NCBI GenBank assembly: GCA_016208425.1
Contig: JACQYA010000157.1
Coordinates: forward strand, 1-51,965
DNA from: Betaproteobacteria bacterium
Lineage (GTDB): Bacteria; Pseudomonadota; Gammaproteobacteria; Burkholderiales; Rhodocyclaceae
Length of the DNA stretch: 51,965 bases
Direction of reading: 5' to 3'
The stretch's first letter is position 1. Each line of letters begins with the position of its first letter. This document shows positions 42,177-51,049 of the stretch, piece by piece. The notes beneath the pieces are model-generated. The model did no database searches. It was given only the letters and a program-made list of their open reading frames with translations, and was not told where the DNA came from. The position numbers were made by a program, and so were the translations under genes.

Positions 42177-42468
42177 CCCAGCCCGAGTGCACAAAGTTGA
42201 TCCATTTGGTATCAACCTGGTAGATCAGCAGGAAATCGCCTCCGATGTGGCATTCCCTGTAATCGGCCCACTCCCCTTTAAGCGGGTGATCCCGCCATTC
42301 GGAGCCGAGAGGCGCATCGTTTGCAATCAACAGCACCATCGCCTCCTTGAGTCGTACCATGTCGTAACGCCCGGAGTGCGACAGCCGTTGCCAGTCCTTG
42401 AGAAGCGCTTTGGCGTAATCGGCTGCCCGTGGCGATACCGCGCGTTTACTTGCCGCCGTTTTTTTCAA
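42172..42468 (-). CDS. YafQ-type mRNA interferase, C-terminally altered
   Basis: About 98 aa from a TTG at 42466-42468; the frame continues a little upstream and no ATG is suitable. Family motifs: DWQRLSHSGRYDM, LKEAMVLLIANDAPLGSEW, RDHPLKGEWADYRECHIGGDFLLIYQ, which contain the first catalytic His and the His-Asp pair of YafQ. YafQ normally ends with a G-(T/S)-H-(S/A)-(D/E)-L-F motif carrying another active-site His and Phe. Here it ends NFVHSGWA and the stop lies within the right arm of the MITE-like repeat. The toxin is therefore probably weakened or dead. It overlaps the antitoxin 3' end. Confidence 0.78.
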   Translation of the reverse strand: MKKTAASKRAVSPRAADYAKALLKDWQRLSHSGRYDMVRLKEAMVLLIANDAPLGSEWRDHPLKGEWADYRECHIGGDFLLIYQVDTKWINFVHSGWA

Positions 42469-42727
42469 GGTCGGCAAACAGTTCGTCGGCAGAAGTAAAA
42501 CGCGCGCGACGTGCTGCCCTCATGGCGCGCGATTCTTCCATTGCGGCGCGGGTCTCGGCGTTGGGCACCTTGAGTTCAAGCGGAAATGCCTGGTCGATCA
42601 CCACGCGGCGCAAAAACAAGCGCACGGCATCCGACATCGACATACCCATGGCGGTCAGCGCTTGGGTGGCTTGCTCTTTGATGTCATCGTCCACCCGAAT
42701 GTGGAGCATTGAAGTTTGTGCCGCCAT
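42446..42727 (-). CDS. RelB/DinJ-family antitoxin
   Basis: 93 aa. Starts SMLHIRVDDDIKEQATQALTAMGMSMSDAVRLFLRRVVIDQAFPLELKVPNAET, the standard DinJ/RelB ribbon-helix-helix sequence. The C-terminal part (MRAARRARFTSADELFADLEKNG) is the toxin-binding tail. It precedes and overlaps the YafQ-type gene, as in dinJ-yafQ. Region 42728-42860 upstream shows TTGATT with CACAAT at 17-base spacing as a weak promoter. If the toxin is dead, this gene is free to decay but is still intact. Confidence 0.9.
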   Translation of the reverse strand: MAAQTSMLHIRVDDDIKEQATQALTAMGMSMSDAVRLFLRRVVIDQAFPLELKVPNAETRAAMEESRAMRAARRARFTSADELFADLEKNGGK

Positions 42728-42860
42728 AACTATGCTTCATGAATTTTTTCCATTGTGTATCTCATTTGAGCCTAAATCAAGGCTCAGTCTTTTCCAAAAT
42801 GGGATGAGTCTGAAGAGGGGTAACTGGATCGATCATCTGGGGCATGAGCGCAAATGCTTG

Positions 42861-44065
42861 TTACGCAGCCGTCTGCGTCTCGCTCCCGCCAACCCTCAGC
42901 GCTGCCGCGATGGCCAGCGCCTGGAGGAGGGCGATGCCGGCGAACACTTCGGCGAAGCGCCGGCCATCCATGAATCCGCCGAAGGCGAGCGGCACCAGCG
43001 CCAGGCCGACATCGGCACCGGCATAGACGAAGCCATACACGCGCCCGAAGGCCGCTTGTCCGAAACGGGACATGGCGGCGCGGCGGATCAGCAGATCGCG
43101 CGAAGGGACGGCGATGCCGGCAAAGAAGCCGGTCGCGGCCATCAGGAACAGCGTGCTCCACGCCGGCAGGGTGGCGGAAGCGCGCAGAACGCGGCGAGGC
43201 CGAGGGCGAAGGCGATGGTGCGCCCGTGTTCGTCGCGTCGCGCCAGGAAACCGCCCGCGACAATGCCGGCAGCACCGCCGAAAAGATAGGTGGAGAGCGC
43301 TGCCGCGCCCGCAGCCAGCGTCAGGCCATAAAGATTTTTCAGGATCTGGGCGGCGAAATTCTGGATCGTGCCGAAGGCGGTGGTGACGAACAGGAAAAAG
43401 GCGAAGCACATCCACACCGTGGCCGAGCGCAGGAAGGCGGCGCCCGGCCGGTCATGCCGGCTGGCGGAGCGCGGCAGTGGCGGGTCGGCCAGCGTGCGTC
43501 GACGCCAGAAGAGCAGCGCCAGCGCCAGCGCAGCGACGGCGGCGGCCCCGAGCGCCGCCCAGCGCCAGCCGGCAACGCCGGCGATGGCGGTGAGGAATAT
43601 GGGCGCCATCGCCCAGCCGAGGTTGCCGGCCAGACCGTGCATCGAAAATGCGTGGCCGAGCCGGTGTGGCGAGACGTGCCGGTTGAGTACAGTGAAGTCC
43701 GCTGGGTGGAAAACGCTGTTGCCGAGGCCGGCGAGTCCGGCCACTAGCATCAGCATCGTGTAGCGATCGGCGATCGAAAGCAGCAGAGCAGCGGCCAGAA
43801 AGCAGCCCATGCCGGCGCCGAGCACCCGCGCGGCGCCGAAGCGGTCGACCAGGAAACCGGCCAGTGCCTGGCCGACGGCGGAGACGACAAAAAATACCGT
43901 CATCGTCGCGCCGACACCGGTAAAACCGAGGCCGAATTCGGGCATCAACCAGGGGAAAAGCGGTGGCAGCAGCAGATGAAAAAAATGCGAAACGCCGTGC
44001 GCAAAGCCGATCAGCGAGAGGGTTTCGATATCGCGATTGGCGGTCGAGAGCGGGGCGGCGGTCAT
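42861..44065 (-). pseudogene. MFS transporter, frameshifted
   Basis: Two frames make one 12-helix major facilitator protein. The first (from the ATG at 44063-44065) runs from DIETLSLIGFAHGVSHFFHLLLPPLFPWL through VGQALAGFLVDRFGAARVLG (motif A-like) to RTIAFALGLAAFCAL, then turns into PPPCRRGARCS. The second frame resumes at ASATLPAWSTLFLMAATGFFAGIAVPSRDLLIRRAAMSR and ends near 42861. The shift is at about 43175-43190, so a one-base indel (real or sequencing) is likely. If the indel is an error the product would be an intact ~400-aa transporter; the substrate is unknown. Confidence 0.8.
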
Positions 44066-44104
44066 GGCGTGGTTGCTCGGGTGGCGGCGGGCAAGGTTTC
44101 GATA

Positions 44105-44836
44105 CTATCGAATATCGAACGGTTGCGCCGCGCCGCCAAACAGATGGGTCAGCAGGCATTGTTCCTTGCCCTCGATGGCGTCGAGAAATTCCGTGGCCTC
44201 GCCCATCTTGCGGAAGGCGTCGAAGCCGCTTTCGAGGAACGCCTGCACGCCCCCCAAACCGGCCAGATGCGCCGGGCCGCGCATCAGCTTGAGCACGCTT
44301 CTGAGCAGGGGTTTGCGGGCCAGTTTTTCCAGGGCTTCGCCGGTTTCGCGAATAAGCGCGATCTGGCGCTGGCGTTCCGGTCGGCGGCCGACGGCGCGAT
44401 AGGCTGCGCTGTAGGCGCCGTCGTCGATGGCGTCGATGCCCATCTTGCTCAGTTCGCCGACCATCGCCGAGTCGAGATCTTCGGTCAGCGCGTCGAGTTC
44501 GACAGCCAGCGCAATCGTCTGCAACGCCGAGGCGGGCAGCAGTGAGGTGAGCATCGGCAGGATGCGCTCGATCTCCTCGTCGCGGCTGCTGAAATCCTGG
44601 GAGCCGTAGAGGTCGGAGAGAAAAAACTTCGCCGCCAGCCCGTAGCGCGGGTTGAGCAGCAAATCGGCGTGGCTGCGAGCCAGGCGCGATGCTTGCCAGT
44701 CGCGCAAACGCAAACGATCTCGCGCCGCTGTCGGTTCGCTGTCGGCTTGTTCGCGCAACACCTTTGCCGCTAGCAGGAACTGTCGCAGAGCCTCGACGAT
44801 GTTCAGCTTTTCGTCATCCCCGGTGGAGTCGTCCAT
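44105..44836 (-). CDS. conserved hypothetical protein with a FFLSDLYG motif
   Basis: 243-aa cytoplasmic protein, mainly helical, of unknown function. Marked features: LARSHADLLLNPRYGLAAKFFLSDLYGSQDFSSRDEEIERILPML, a motif I associate with a conserved proteobacterial family of unknown role, and an acidic N-terminus. No membrane segment or catalytic motif. It lies between the MFS pseudogene (same strand, 39 bases apart) and the divergent aldehyde dehydrogenase. Confidence 0.75.
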   Translation of the reverse strand: MDDSTGDDEKLNIVEALRQFLLAAKVLREQADSEPTAARDRLRLRDWQASRLARSHADLLLNPRYGLAAKFFLSDLYGSQDFSSRDEEIERILPMLTSLLPASALQTIALAVELDALTEDLDSAMVGELSKMGIDAIDDGAYSAAYRAVGRRPERQRQIALIRETGEALEKLARKPLLRSVLKLMRGPAHLAGLGGVQAFLESGFDAFRKMGEATEFLDAIEGKEQCLLTHLFGGAAQPFDIR

Positions 44837-44967
44837 ACGCTCGATTATGCCCGGCTGGCGATGCCCCGTTTAGAAGGTTTTGCCTAGCGACCCTCTGGCC
44901 AGCGGCATACACTTAGTGGGAGGCGCCGCTTGAAAAGTGGCGTTTGTAAGGATTCCAGGAGAACCGA

Positions 44968-46374
44968 ATGACCGATCTCGATGGATTGGCAGAGCGTTTT
45001 GCCCGCCTGCAAAGCGCGGCGCGGCGCGACGCCAATCCCGGTTGCGCGGTGCGCAAGCGGCGCTTGGATGCGCTGGGGCGTTTGTTGCGCGACAACGCGG
45101 AGGCCATCGCCGATGCCGTGTGGCGCGATTTTGGCCAGCGCTCGCCGGCCGAGACGCGTTTGCTTGAGCTGTTTCCCAGCCACGAGGCGATTCGTCATGC
45201 GCGCCGGCGCTTGCGCGGCTGGATGCGCCCGCAGCGGCGCGGCGTCTCGCTGTGGTTTCAGCCGGGACGCGCTGAGGTGCGTTATCAGCCGCTCGGTGCG
45301 GTGGGTATCGTCGCGCCGTGGAATTATCCTGTCTATCTGGCCGTCGGGCCACTCGTCGCAGCGCTGGCGGCGGGCAACCGGGCAATGGTCAAGATGTCGG
45401 AATTCACGCCGGCTACCGGGCGTCTGTTCGCCGAATTGATCTCGCAACATTTCGCCGCCGACGAAGTGACAGTCGTCGAGGGCGACGCGAGCGTGGCGCA
45501 CGCCTTTTCGCAACTGCCCTTCGATCATCTGCTGTTTACCGGTTCGACGGCGGTCGGCCGTCATGTCATGCGTGCGGCAGCGGAGAACCTGACGCCGGTA
45601 ACGCTGGAGCTGGGCGGCAAATCGCCGGCCATCATCGGCCCCGGCGCCAATTTCGAGAAAGCCGTCGAGCGTATCGTCGTCGGCAAGTGCCTGAACGCCG
45701 GCCAGACCTGCATCGCACCCGACTACGTGCTGGTCTGTGCGGGAAAGGAGCAGGCGTTCATCGATGGCGCGCGCCGCGTCGTCGCGGCCTGTTATCCCGA
45801 GCTGCGGACGACACCGGATTACACGGCCATCGTCGACGACCGCCATTACCGGCGTCTGATTGGCTATGTCGAGGAAGCGAGGGCGCAGGGGGCAGAAATC
45901 GTCGAGCTGGCGCCGGGCGTGACCGCCGATGCGGCGGCGCGGCGGCTGCCGCCGCTGGCGCTGCTCAAGGCGGACGGCGGCATGCGCGTGATGCAGGACG
46001 AGATCTTCGGGCCGTTGCTGCCGGTAGTGAGCTACCGCGACCTGGACGATGCCATCGCCTTCGTCAACGCCCGGCCGAGGCCGCTGGCGCTCTACTATTT
46101 CGATACTGACCGCCGCAGCATCGACCGCGTGCTCGACGAAACGGTTTCCGGCGGCGTGACGATCAACGATACGATTCTGCATATCGCGCAGGACGATCTA
46201 CCGTTCGGCGGGGTCGGGCCTAGTGGCATGGGCCGCTATCACGGCTTCGAGGGTTTCCAGACCTTCTCGGCGAAAAAAGGCGTCTTCCGCCAGTCCCGGC
46301 TCAATGGCATCGGCCTGTTCAAGCCGCCCTACGGCGCCTTGTTCGAGCGTTTGATACGGATCTTGCTGCGATGA
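44968..46374 (+). CDS. coniferyl-aldehyde-dehydrogenase-type NAD(P)-dependent ALDH
   Basis: 468 aa. Oxidises an aldehyde to the acid. Rossmann and catalytic features: APWNYPVYLAVGPLVAALAAGNRAMVKMSE, FTGSTAVGRHVM, LELGGKSPAII (catalytic Glu), KCLNAGQTCIAPDYVL (catalytic Cys), EIFGPLLPVVSY, and DDLPFGGVGPSGMGRYHG. The short length, R-rich linker after the first domain, and C-terminal GLFKPPYGALFERL fit the CALDH/ALDH3-like group of membrane-associated enzymes. AGGAG lies upstream of the ATG. ATGA overlap with the next gene makes it the first gene of the operon. Confidence 0.9.
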   Translation: MTDLDGLAERFARLQSAARRDANPGCAVRKRRLDALGRLLRDNAEAIADAVWRDFGQRSPAETRLLELFPSHEAIRHARRRLRGWMRPQRRGVSLWFQPGRAEVRYQPLGAVGIVAPWNYPVYLAVGPLVAALAAGNRAMVKMSEFTPATGRLFAELISQHFAADEVTVVEGDASVAHAFSQLPFDHLLFTGSTAVGRHVMRAAAENLTPVTLELGGKSPAIIGPGANFEKAVERIVVGKCLNAGQTCIAPDYVLVCAGKEQAFIDGARRVVAACYPELRTTPDYTAIVDDRHYRRLIGYVEEARAQGAEIVELAPGVTADAAARRLPPLALLKADGGMRVMQDEIFGPLLPVVSYRDLDDAIAFVNARPRPLALYYFDTDRRSIDRVLDETVSGGVTINDTILHIAQDDLPFGGVGPSGMGRYHGFEGFQTFSAKKGVFRQSRLNGIGLFKPPYGALFERLIRILLR

Positions 46375-46871
46375 ACGGCAAGCGGCGCCGCTTCATTCAG
46401 GCCGGCGTTGCCGGCAGCGTGTTGCTGGCGTTTTCCGGCTGGCTCAACGCCGCCAATGCGCGCGGCCTGAACGCCGCCGAGCGCGATATGCTGACCGCCG
46501 TGGCGGCGGCTTTGCTCGACGGCGTCTTGCCGACGGAAAACGGGGCCAGGAGGAAACTGCTGGCGCGCACCGTCGACGGCATCGCGAAAGCGGTTTCGGG
46601 GCTGTCGGCCGCTACCCAGAAAGAAATCGGCGAGCTGTTCGGCCTGCTGACGCTGCTTCCCGGCCGCCTGCTGATCGCCGGCGTCGGCAGCTCATGGGCG
46701 GAGGCCGGCCCAGCCGAAGTCGCCGGGTTTTTGCAGTCCTGGCGTTTCAGCCGGCTGGGTCTGTTGCAGAGCGGCTATGCCGCATTGCACGACCTGACCT
46801 TCGGCGCCTGGTATGCGCGGACGGAAAGTTGGGAAACGATCGGCTATCCCGGCTCGCCGGAAGTGTTTTGA
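46371..46871 (+). CDS. Tat-exported small subunit of a GMC-type dehydrogenase
   Basis: 166 aa. Twin-arginine signal KRRRFIQAGVAGSVLLAFSGWLNAANA, then a helical domain (LNAAERDMLTAVAAALLDGVLP, like the gluconate 2-dehydrogenase subunit 3 family). Such subunits help fold or export the FAD subunit and carry it through the Tat pathway. It overlaps the ALDH stop by ATGA and shares one base with the oxidoreductase start. The large subunit has no signal peptide of its own, which fits hitchhiker export; that is inference. Confidence 0.8.
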   Translation: MNGKRRRFIQAGVAGSVLLAFSGWLNAANARGLNAAERDMLTAVAAALLDGVLPTENGARRKLLARTVDGIAKAVSGLSAATQKEIGELFGLLTLLPGRLLIAGVGSSWAEAGPAEVAGFLQSWRFSRLGLLQSGYAALHDLTFGAWYARTESWETIGYPGSPEVF

Positions 46872-48478
46872 TGAAAGACCCGGTCAAGACTGGCCTGGCG
46901 TCGGGCTGGAAGCATATCGATGCCTCGGCGTTGCGCAATGACCACACGCTGGAAGCCGATGTCGTGATCGTCGGCACCGGCGCGGGCGGCGGCGTGACGG
47001 CCGATCTTCTCAGCGATTCCGGACTGCGCGTCGTGTTGGTGGAAGAGGGGCCGCTGCGCTCTTCGAGCGATTTCAGGATGCGCGAGGCCGAGGCTTATCC
47101 CGATCTGTATCAGGAATCGGCGGCGCGCAAGACCGCCGACAAGGCGATCAACATCCTGCAAGGCCGCAGCGTCGGCGGTTCGACGACGGTCAACTGGGCG
47201 AGCTGTTTTCGCACCCCGCCGGCAACGCTCGAATACTGGCAGCGCCAGTTCGGCCTGCGCCAGCTTTCGGTTACAGCGATGGAACCGTGGTTCGCGGCGA
47301 TGGAGCTCAAGCTCTCGATTCGCGCCTGGGATACGCCGCCCAACGCCAACAACGACGTGCTGATCCGGGGCGCCGAAAAACTGGGCATCGCGTTCGGCCG
47401 TATCCGGCGCAACGTCAAGGGTTGCTGGGATCTCGGCTATTGCGGCATGGGCTGCCCGACCAACGCCAAGCAGTCGATGCTGCTGACCACGGTTCCCGCT
47501 GCGCTGCGCCGTGGCGCGACGCTCTATTCGCGGCTGCGCGCCGAGCGGCTGCGTTTCGCCGGCGACCGCGTCACCGCGCTCGATTGCCTCGCGTTGGGGC
47601 CGGACGGCATCCACCCCTCCGGGCATCGCGTGCATCTGCGCGCGCGGCATTTCGTGATCGCCGGCGGCGCCATCGGCAGTCCGGCCTTGCTGCTGCGCAG
47701 CGGCGTTCCCGACCCCTACCGCCTGCTCGGTGCGCGCACCTTCCTGCATCCGGTGGTGATTTCCTCGGCTCTGATGCCGGAGAGCGTCAAGGGTTATGCG
47801 GGTGCGCCGCAGTCGGTTTACTCGGATCACTATCTGCACCAGGCGCCGGTCGACGGCCCGCTGGGTTTCAAGCTGGAAACGCCGCCGCTGCACCCGGTGC
47901 TTTTCTCGACCACGCTGCAAGGCTTTGGCGAAGGCCACGCCCGCCTGATGCGCGAGTTTCCGAACGTGAACGCGCTGCTCGCCTTGCTGCGCGACGGTTT
48001 CCATCCCGAAAGCCGGGGCGGTCAGGTGCGTCTCGGCGCGGACGGCCTGCCGGTGCTCGACTACCCGCTGAACGACGTGTTCTGGGACGGCGCGCGGCGC
48101 GCCTTGCTGGCGATGGCCGAGATCCAGTTCGCCGCCGGCGCGCGCTGGGTGACGCCGGTGCATGAATCGACACCGGGATACACGAGCTGGGCCGAAGCGA
48201 AAGCGGCGATTGCCGAACTGCCGCTGAAGCCCCTGCTGTGCCGCGTCGTCAGCGCCCACGCGATGGGCGGTTGCGGCATGGCCGACACGCCGGTGCGCGG
48301 CGTCGTCGATCATCGCGGGCGGCATTTCTGGCTTGCCAACCTGTCGGTACACGACGGCTCGGTGTTCCCGACCAGCCTGGGCGCCAATCCGCAGCTCTCG
48401 ATCTACGGGCTGGTCGCGCGCAACGCCAGCCTGCTGGCCGCCGAGCTTTCCGGTCGGCCGGTTCCCGCCATTCTTTGA
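46871..48478 (+). CDS. GMC-family FAD-dependent oxidoreductase
   Basis: 535 aa. Dinucleotide-binding start EADVVIVGTGAGGGVTADLLSDSGLRVVLVEEG; GMC signatures ILQGRSVGGSTTVNWASCF and HFVIAGGAIGSPALLLRSG; C-terminal catalytic region VSAHAMGGCGMADTP (catalytic His) and NLSVHDGSVFPTSLGANPQLSIYG (His/Asn). Oxidises an alcohol to an aldehyde or ketone, which the upstream ALDH could take further. Three cysteines in KGCWDLGYCGMGCPTNAK may be structural. No signal peptide: exported, if at all, with the Tat-signal subunit. Confidence 0.9.
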   Translation: MKDPVKTGLASGWKHIDASALRNDHTLEADVVIVGTGAGGGVTADLLSDSGLRVVLVEEGPLRSSSDFRMREAEAYPDLYQESAARKTADKAINILQGRSVGGSTTVNWASCFRTPPATLEYWQRQFGLRQLSVTAMEPWFAAMELKLSIRAWDTPPNANNDVLIRGAEKLGIAFGRIRRNVKGCWDLGYCGMGCPTNAKQSMLLTTVPAALRRGATLYSRLRAERLRFAGDRVTALDCLALGPDGIHPSGHRVHLRARHFVIAGGAIGSPALLLRSGVPDPYRLLGARTFLHPVVISSALMPESVKGYAGAPQSVYSDHYLHQAPVDGPLGFKLETPPLHPVLFSTTLQGFGEGHARLMREFPNVNALLALLRDGFHPESRGGQVRLGADGLPVLDYPLNDVFWDGARRALLAMAEIQFAAGARWVTPVHESTPGYTSWAEAKAAIAELPLKPLLCRVVSAHAMGGCGMADTPVRGVVDHRGRHFWLANLSVHDGSVFPTSLGANPQLSIYGLVARNASLLAAELSGRPVPAIL

Positions 48479-48492
48479 AACGGCCTTCCCCC

Positions 48493-49413
48493 ATGCTTGC
48501 CCATGCCTTGCGTTTCCTGCTCGCCGCCGAGATGGCGCTCTATGCGTTCGTCGCGTTGCGCTATTTCAGCGCCACTCTGCCCGGCGCGGCGCTGGCGGCG
48601 CTCGGCGGGGTGCTCTGGGCGCGCGTCTGGATCGTCGCCACGACTTACGTTTTCGCCTGGATCTGGCATTCGCCTTCGACCCGCCTTTCCGTTGGCCGCG
48701 CATTGTGGATGGGGCTGGCCGAATACGCCGCCTTCATCGTCAATTTTGTCCTCATTTCGCCGTTCGAGCGCCTGTGGATGGGGGCGGATCACCTGGAGCC
48801 AGCCGGCGAGCGTCCGCCGGTTCTGCTGATCCACGGCTACGGCTGCTCGCGCGGCGCCTGGTGGTGGCTGCGTCGCCGCCTGGAAAGGGCGGGCTGGCAG
48901 GTGGCGACGATCAATCTGGAACCGATCTACACGAGCATCGACAATACCCTCGAACCCCTGGCGCGGCGCATCGACGCAGTTCTCGCCGAAACCGGCGCGG
49001 CACAGCTCATCCTTGTCGGCCACAGCATGGGCGGGCTGGTCGCGCGCGCCTATCTGCACCGCTTCGGCGCGGAGCGCGTGGCGCGGTTGGTGACGCTGGG
49101 TACGCCGCATGGCGGGAGTCGATTGGCGCACATCGCCATCGGTCGGAACGGTCGCCAGATGGAGCCGGGAAGCGACTGGCTGCAAGCGCTGCCCCGCCCG
49201 GTGGTGGCGCCGGAGACGGTGGTCATTTATAGTCCGCACGACAACTATGTGATGCCGCAGGCCAACCTCAGGCTGGAAGGCGCGTCGCATCGCCCGGTCG
49301 ACGCCGTTGGCCATCTGGCGATGCTGTTTTCGCCACGGGTGGCGGGCGAATTGCGGGCGGCGCTGGAGAAGCCGATAGTGTCGAGCGCCGGGTGGAAACT
49401 CAGAAAAGCGTGA
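48493..49413 (+). CDS. membrane-anchored alpha/beta-hydrolase lipase
   Basis: 306 aa. Two to three N-terminal hydrophobic segments (LRFLLAAEMALYAFVAL, ARVWIVATTYVFAWIW, LAEYAAFIVNFVLISPF), then a hydrolase domain with oxyanion loop LLIHGYGCSRGAWWWL, nucleophile elbow LVGHSMGGLVARAYL (catalytic Ser), TLGTPHGGSRLA and a late His in VDAVGHLAMLFSP. Acts on ester bonds of lipids. It starts 14 bases after the GMC gene, so probably belongs to the same operon: ester to alcohol to aldehyde to acid would be a coherent route. Confidence 0.87.
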   Translation: MLAHALRFLLAAEMALYAFVALRYFSATLPGAALAALGGVLWARVWIVATTYVFAWIWHSPSTRLSVGRALWMGLAEYAAFIVNFVLISPFERLWMGADHLEPAGERPPVLLIHGYGCSRGAWWWLRRRLERAGWQVATINLEPIYTSIDNTLEPLARRIDAVLAETGAAQLILVGHSMGGLVARAYLHRFGAERVARLVTLGTPHGGSRLAHIAIGRNGRQMEPGSDWLQALPRPVVAPETVVIYSPHDNYVMPQANLRLEGASHRPVDAVGHLAMLFSPRVAGELRAALEKPIVSSAGWKLRKA

Positions 49414-49423
49414 GGAGAGCGGG

Positions 49424-50125
49424 ATGAAACGAAGCATCGTCGCGGCATTATTGGCGATTTGCCTTTTGCCGCCGAACGGCGCGCTGGCGCAAGGACAGAC
49501 GCAGACGGTTTACGAGGTGCGCGGGCCGAACGGCCCGGTATACTCCGACAAGCCGATGCCGGGCGCGCGCGCCATCGAATTGCCGCCGCTCAACGTGATG
49601 GACTTCAAATCGGCGGGTCAGCCGGCAACCTCGACCGCCCCGGCGAACCCGCGCAAACCGGAAAGCGGCAAGAATGTTGCACTAACCCGCGCACCCGGCT
49701 ACCGCAGCCTGGCGATTATGGCGCCGGAGGATAACGGCAGCGTCGTTGCATCAGGCGCTGTTTTCGAGGTTCGCCTGGCGTCGGAGCCGCCGCTGCTGCT
49801 CGGCGACGGGCACGCTTTCACGGTGAGCATCAACGGCAAGGCCGTAAACCAGCGTTTTACCGCCACCGAGTTCATGATTCCGCCCGAGTTCTGGGGCGAT
49901 TCGCCGCCGCCGCCCAACCAGCGTTACCACCTGAGCGCCAAAATCGTCGATCGGGATGGCGCTTTGCTCAAAGAGGCGTCACCGGTGGTGTTCACCTTGC
50001 GCAACGCGCCCGCTCGCCCCGCCGCGTCCAGCACGTCGGTGCGGACGCCAATGCGAGCACTGGAACCCGAGCCGCCATCGGCTAACCAGGCAAAACCCAA
50101 GACGTCGAAAGACCCTCTGCGCTGA
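49424..50125 (+). CDS. periplasmic DUF4124-like protein
   Basis: 233 aa. Signal peptide KRSIVAALLAICLLPPNGALAQ. Mature N-terminus QTVYEVRGPNGPVYSDKPMPGARAIELPPLNV fits DUF4124 (the Y-x-x-x-x-x-G-x-x-x-Y-S-D-x-P pattern). Residues ~85-200 form an Ig-like or beta-rich domain (LAIMAPEDNGSVVASGAVFEVRLASEPPLL). The tail is P/K-rich. It follows the lipase at 10 bases and may be co-transcribed. Function unknown. Confidence 0.8.
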   Translation: MKRSIVAALLAICLLPPNGALAQGQTQTVYEVRGPNGPVYSDKPMPGARAIELPPLNVMDFKSAGQPATSTAPANPRKPESGKNVALTRAPGYRSLAIMAPEDNGSVVASGAVFEVRLASEPPLLLGDGHAFTVSINGKAVNQRFTATEFMIPPEFWGDSPPPPNQRYHLSAKIVDRDGALLKEASPVVFTLRNAPARPAASSTSVRTPMRALEPEPPSANQAKPKTSKDPLR

Positions 50126-50173
50126 AGCCTGTTGCCGCCCAAAAGTGCCCCACAAACCTCATGACGCCCCTTT

Positions 50174-50194
50174 GTTGGAGCGGGCTTGCACACG
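50174..50194. repeat. degraded REP element
   Basis: TTGGAGCGGGCTTGCACACG followed by A: same GGAGCGGGCTTGC core as the other REP copies, with the right half of the palindrome lost. It lies 49 bases after the DUF4124-like gene. Confidence 0.6.
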
Positions 50195-50305
50195 AAAAAC
50201 GGGGTGCGGTTGCATCGCACTTGAACTTTTGGGGCGGGAATCCGGGGTGCTGACCCGAACGGCATTTGCAGATCGATGGATTTCGACCCTGTCGATTCTG
50301 CGAGG

Positions 50306-51049
50306 CTACGAACCTGGGTAGCTGTCATCGGAATTGCATTCCGCCAGGATGGCTCGCGCCTCCGCGACTTCCCGTTGCTGCACCAAATCCTCGAAGAATT
50401 GAAAAATATCCGCCGCTGCGACGTCGACACCCACCGGGTCAAGTCCTTCGTCGTCCATATCGAGGGGAATCAGCCCCAGTAGTTTGTGCTCAACCACAAT
50501 CGGCACCTCGGGCGCGTCGTCGGCTTCCTGCGCCGCCGCGATGATATCGGCCAAGGTCTTGCCATGCCGGCAGAACCACATCAGGTCGAAATAGTCGCGC
50601 GACCGGGCGCGTTTAAGCAGCAGCGCGCTTTTCATCGCAAACAAGGTCGGCAGATCCATCAGGCCAAAACACCAACCCGTTACCGGCTGGATTCCGGCAA
50701 CATGGCGTTGCCCGGCAGGATCGGTGAAGCATTGCACCTTGACGCCATCGAGGACGTAATCCTGTACGCGGGCGAGCAGATCGATGCCGTTGATCCTGGC
50801 TGTAGAGACCGCCGATTGCGGCGTGACCAGCGTCGCGCCACGCGCACGCATGGCGCGGAACAGCCCATTCTTGTCCAGTGTTTGAGCGAAGACGACGAGG
50901 TCGACATCGAGACTGCGCCGATGTCCGGCCTGCAAGGCCAGCGCGGTGCCGCCGACCAGGCAGAAGCCATTCAAGGCCGGTTCGTCGACCAGCGTGGCAA
51001 TGACCGCAGCCATAGCGGAAGGCAGCCGGTCAAGCTGTGGCGCAATCAT
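50306..51049 (-). CDS. AbiEii/AbiGii-type nucleotidyltransferase toxin
   Basis: 247 aa. Nucleotidyltransferase core GFCLVGGTALALQAGHRRSLDVDLVVF (GG helix, then D-x-D), later a helix pair with LPTLFAMKSALLLKRARSRDYFDLMWF (K and R...D-x-x-D as in AbiEii). Toxins of this group (type IV or VII toxin-antitoxin) inhibit growth by modifying tRNA. It overlaps the HTH partner by ATGA, downstream of it, the usual antitoxin-toxin order. Confidence 0.87.
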   Translation of the reverse strand: MIAPQLDRLPSAMAAVIATLVDEPALNGFCLVGGTALALQAGHRRSLDVDLVVFAQTLDKNGLFRAMRARGATLVTPQSAVSTARINGIDLLARVQDYVLDGVKVQCFTDPAGQRHVAGIQPVTGWCFGLMDLPTLFAMKSALLLKRARSRDYFDLMWFCRHGKTLADIIAAAQEADDAPEVPIVVEHKLLGLIPLDMDDEGLDPVGVDVAAADIFQFFEDLVQQREVAEARAILAECNSDDSYPGS

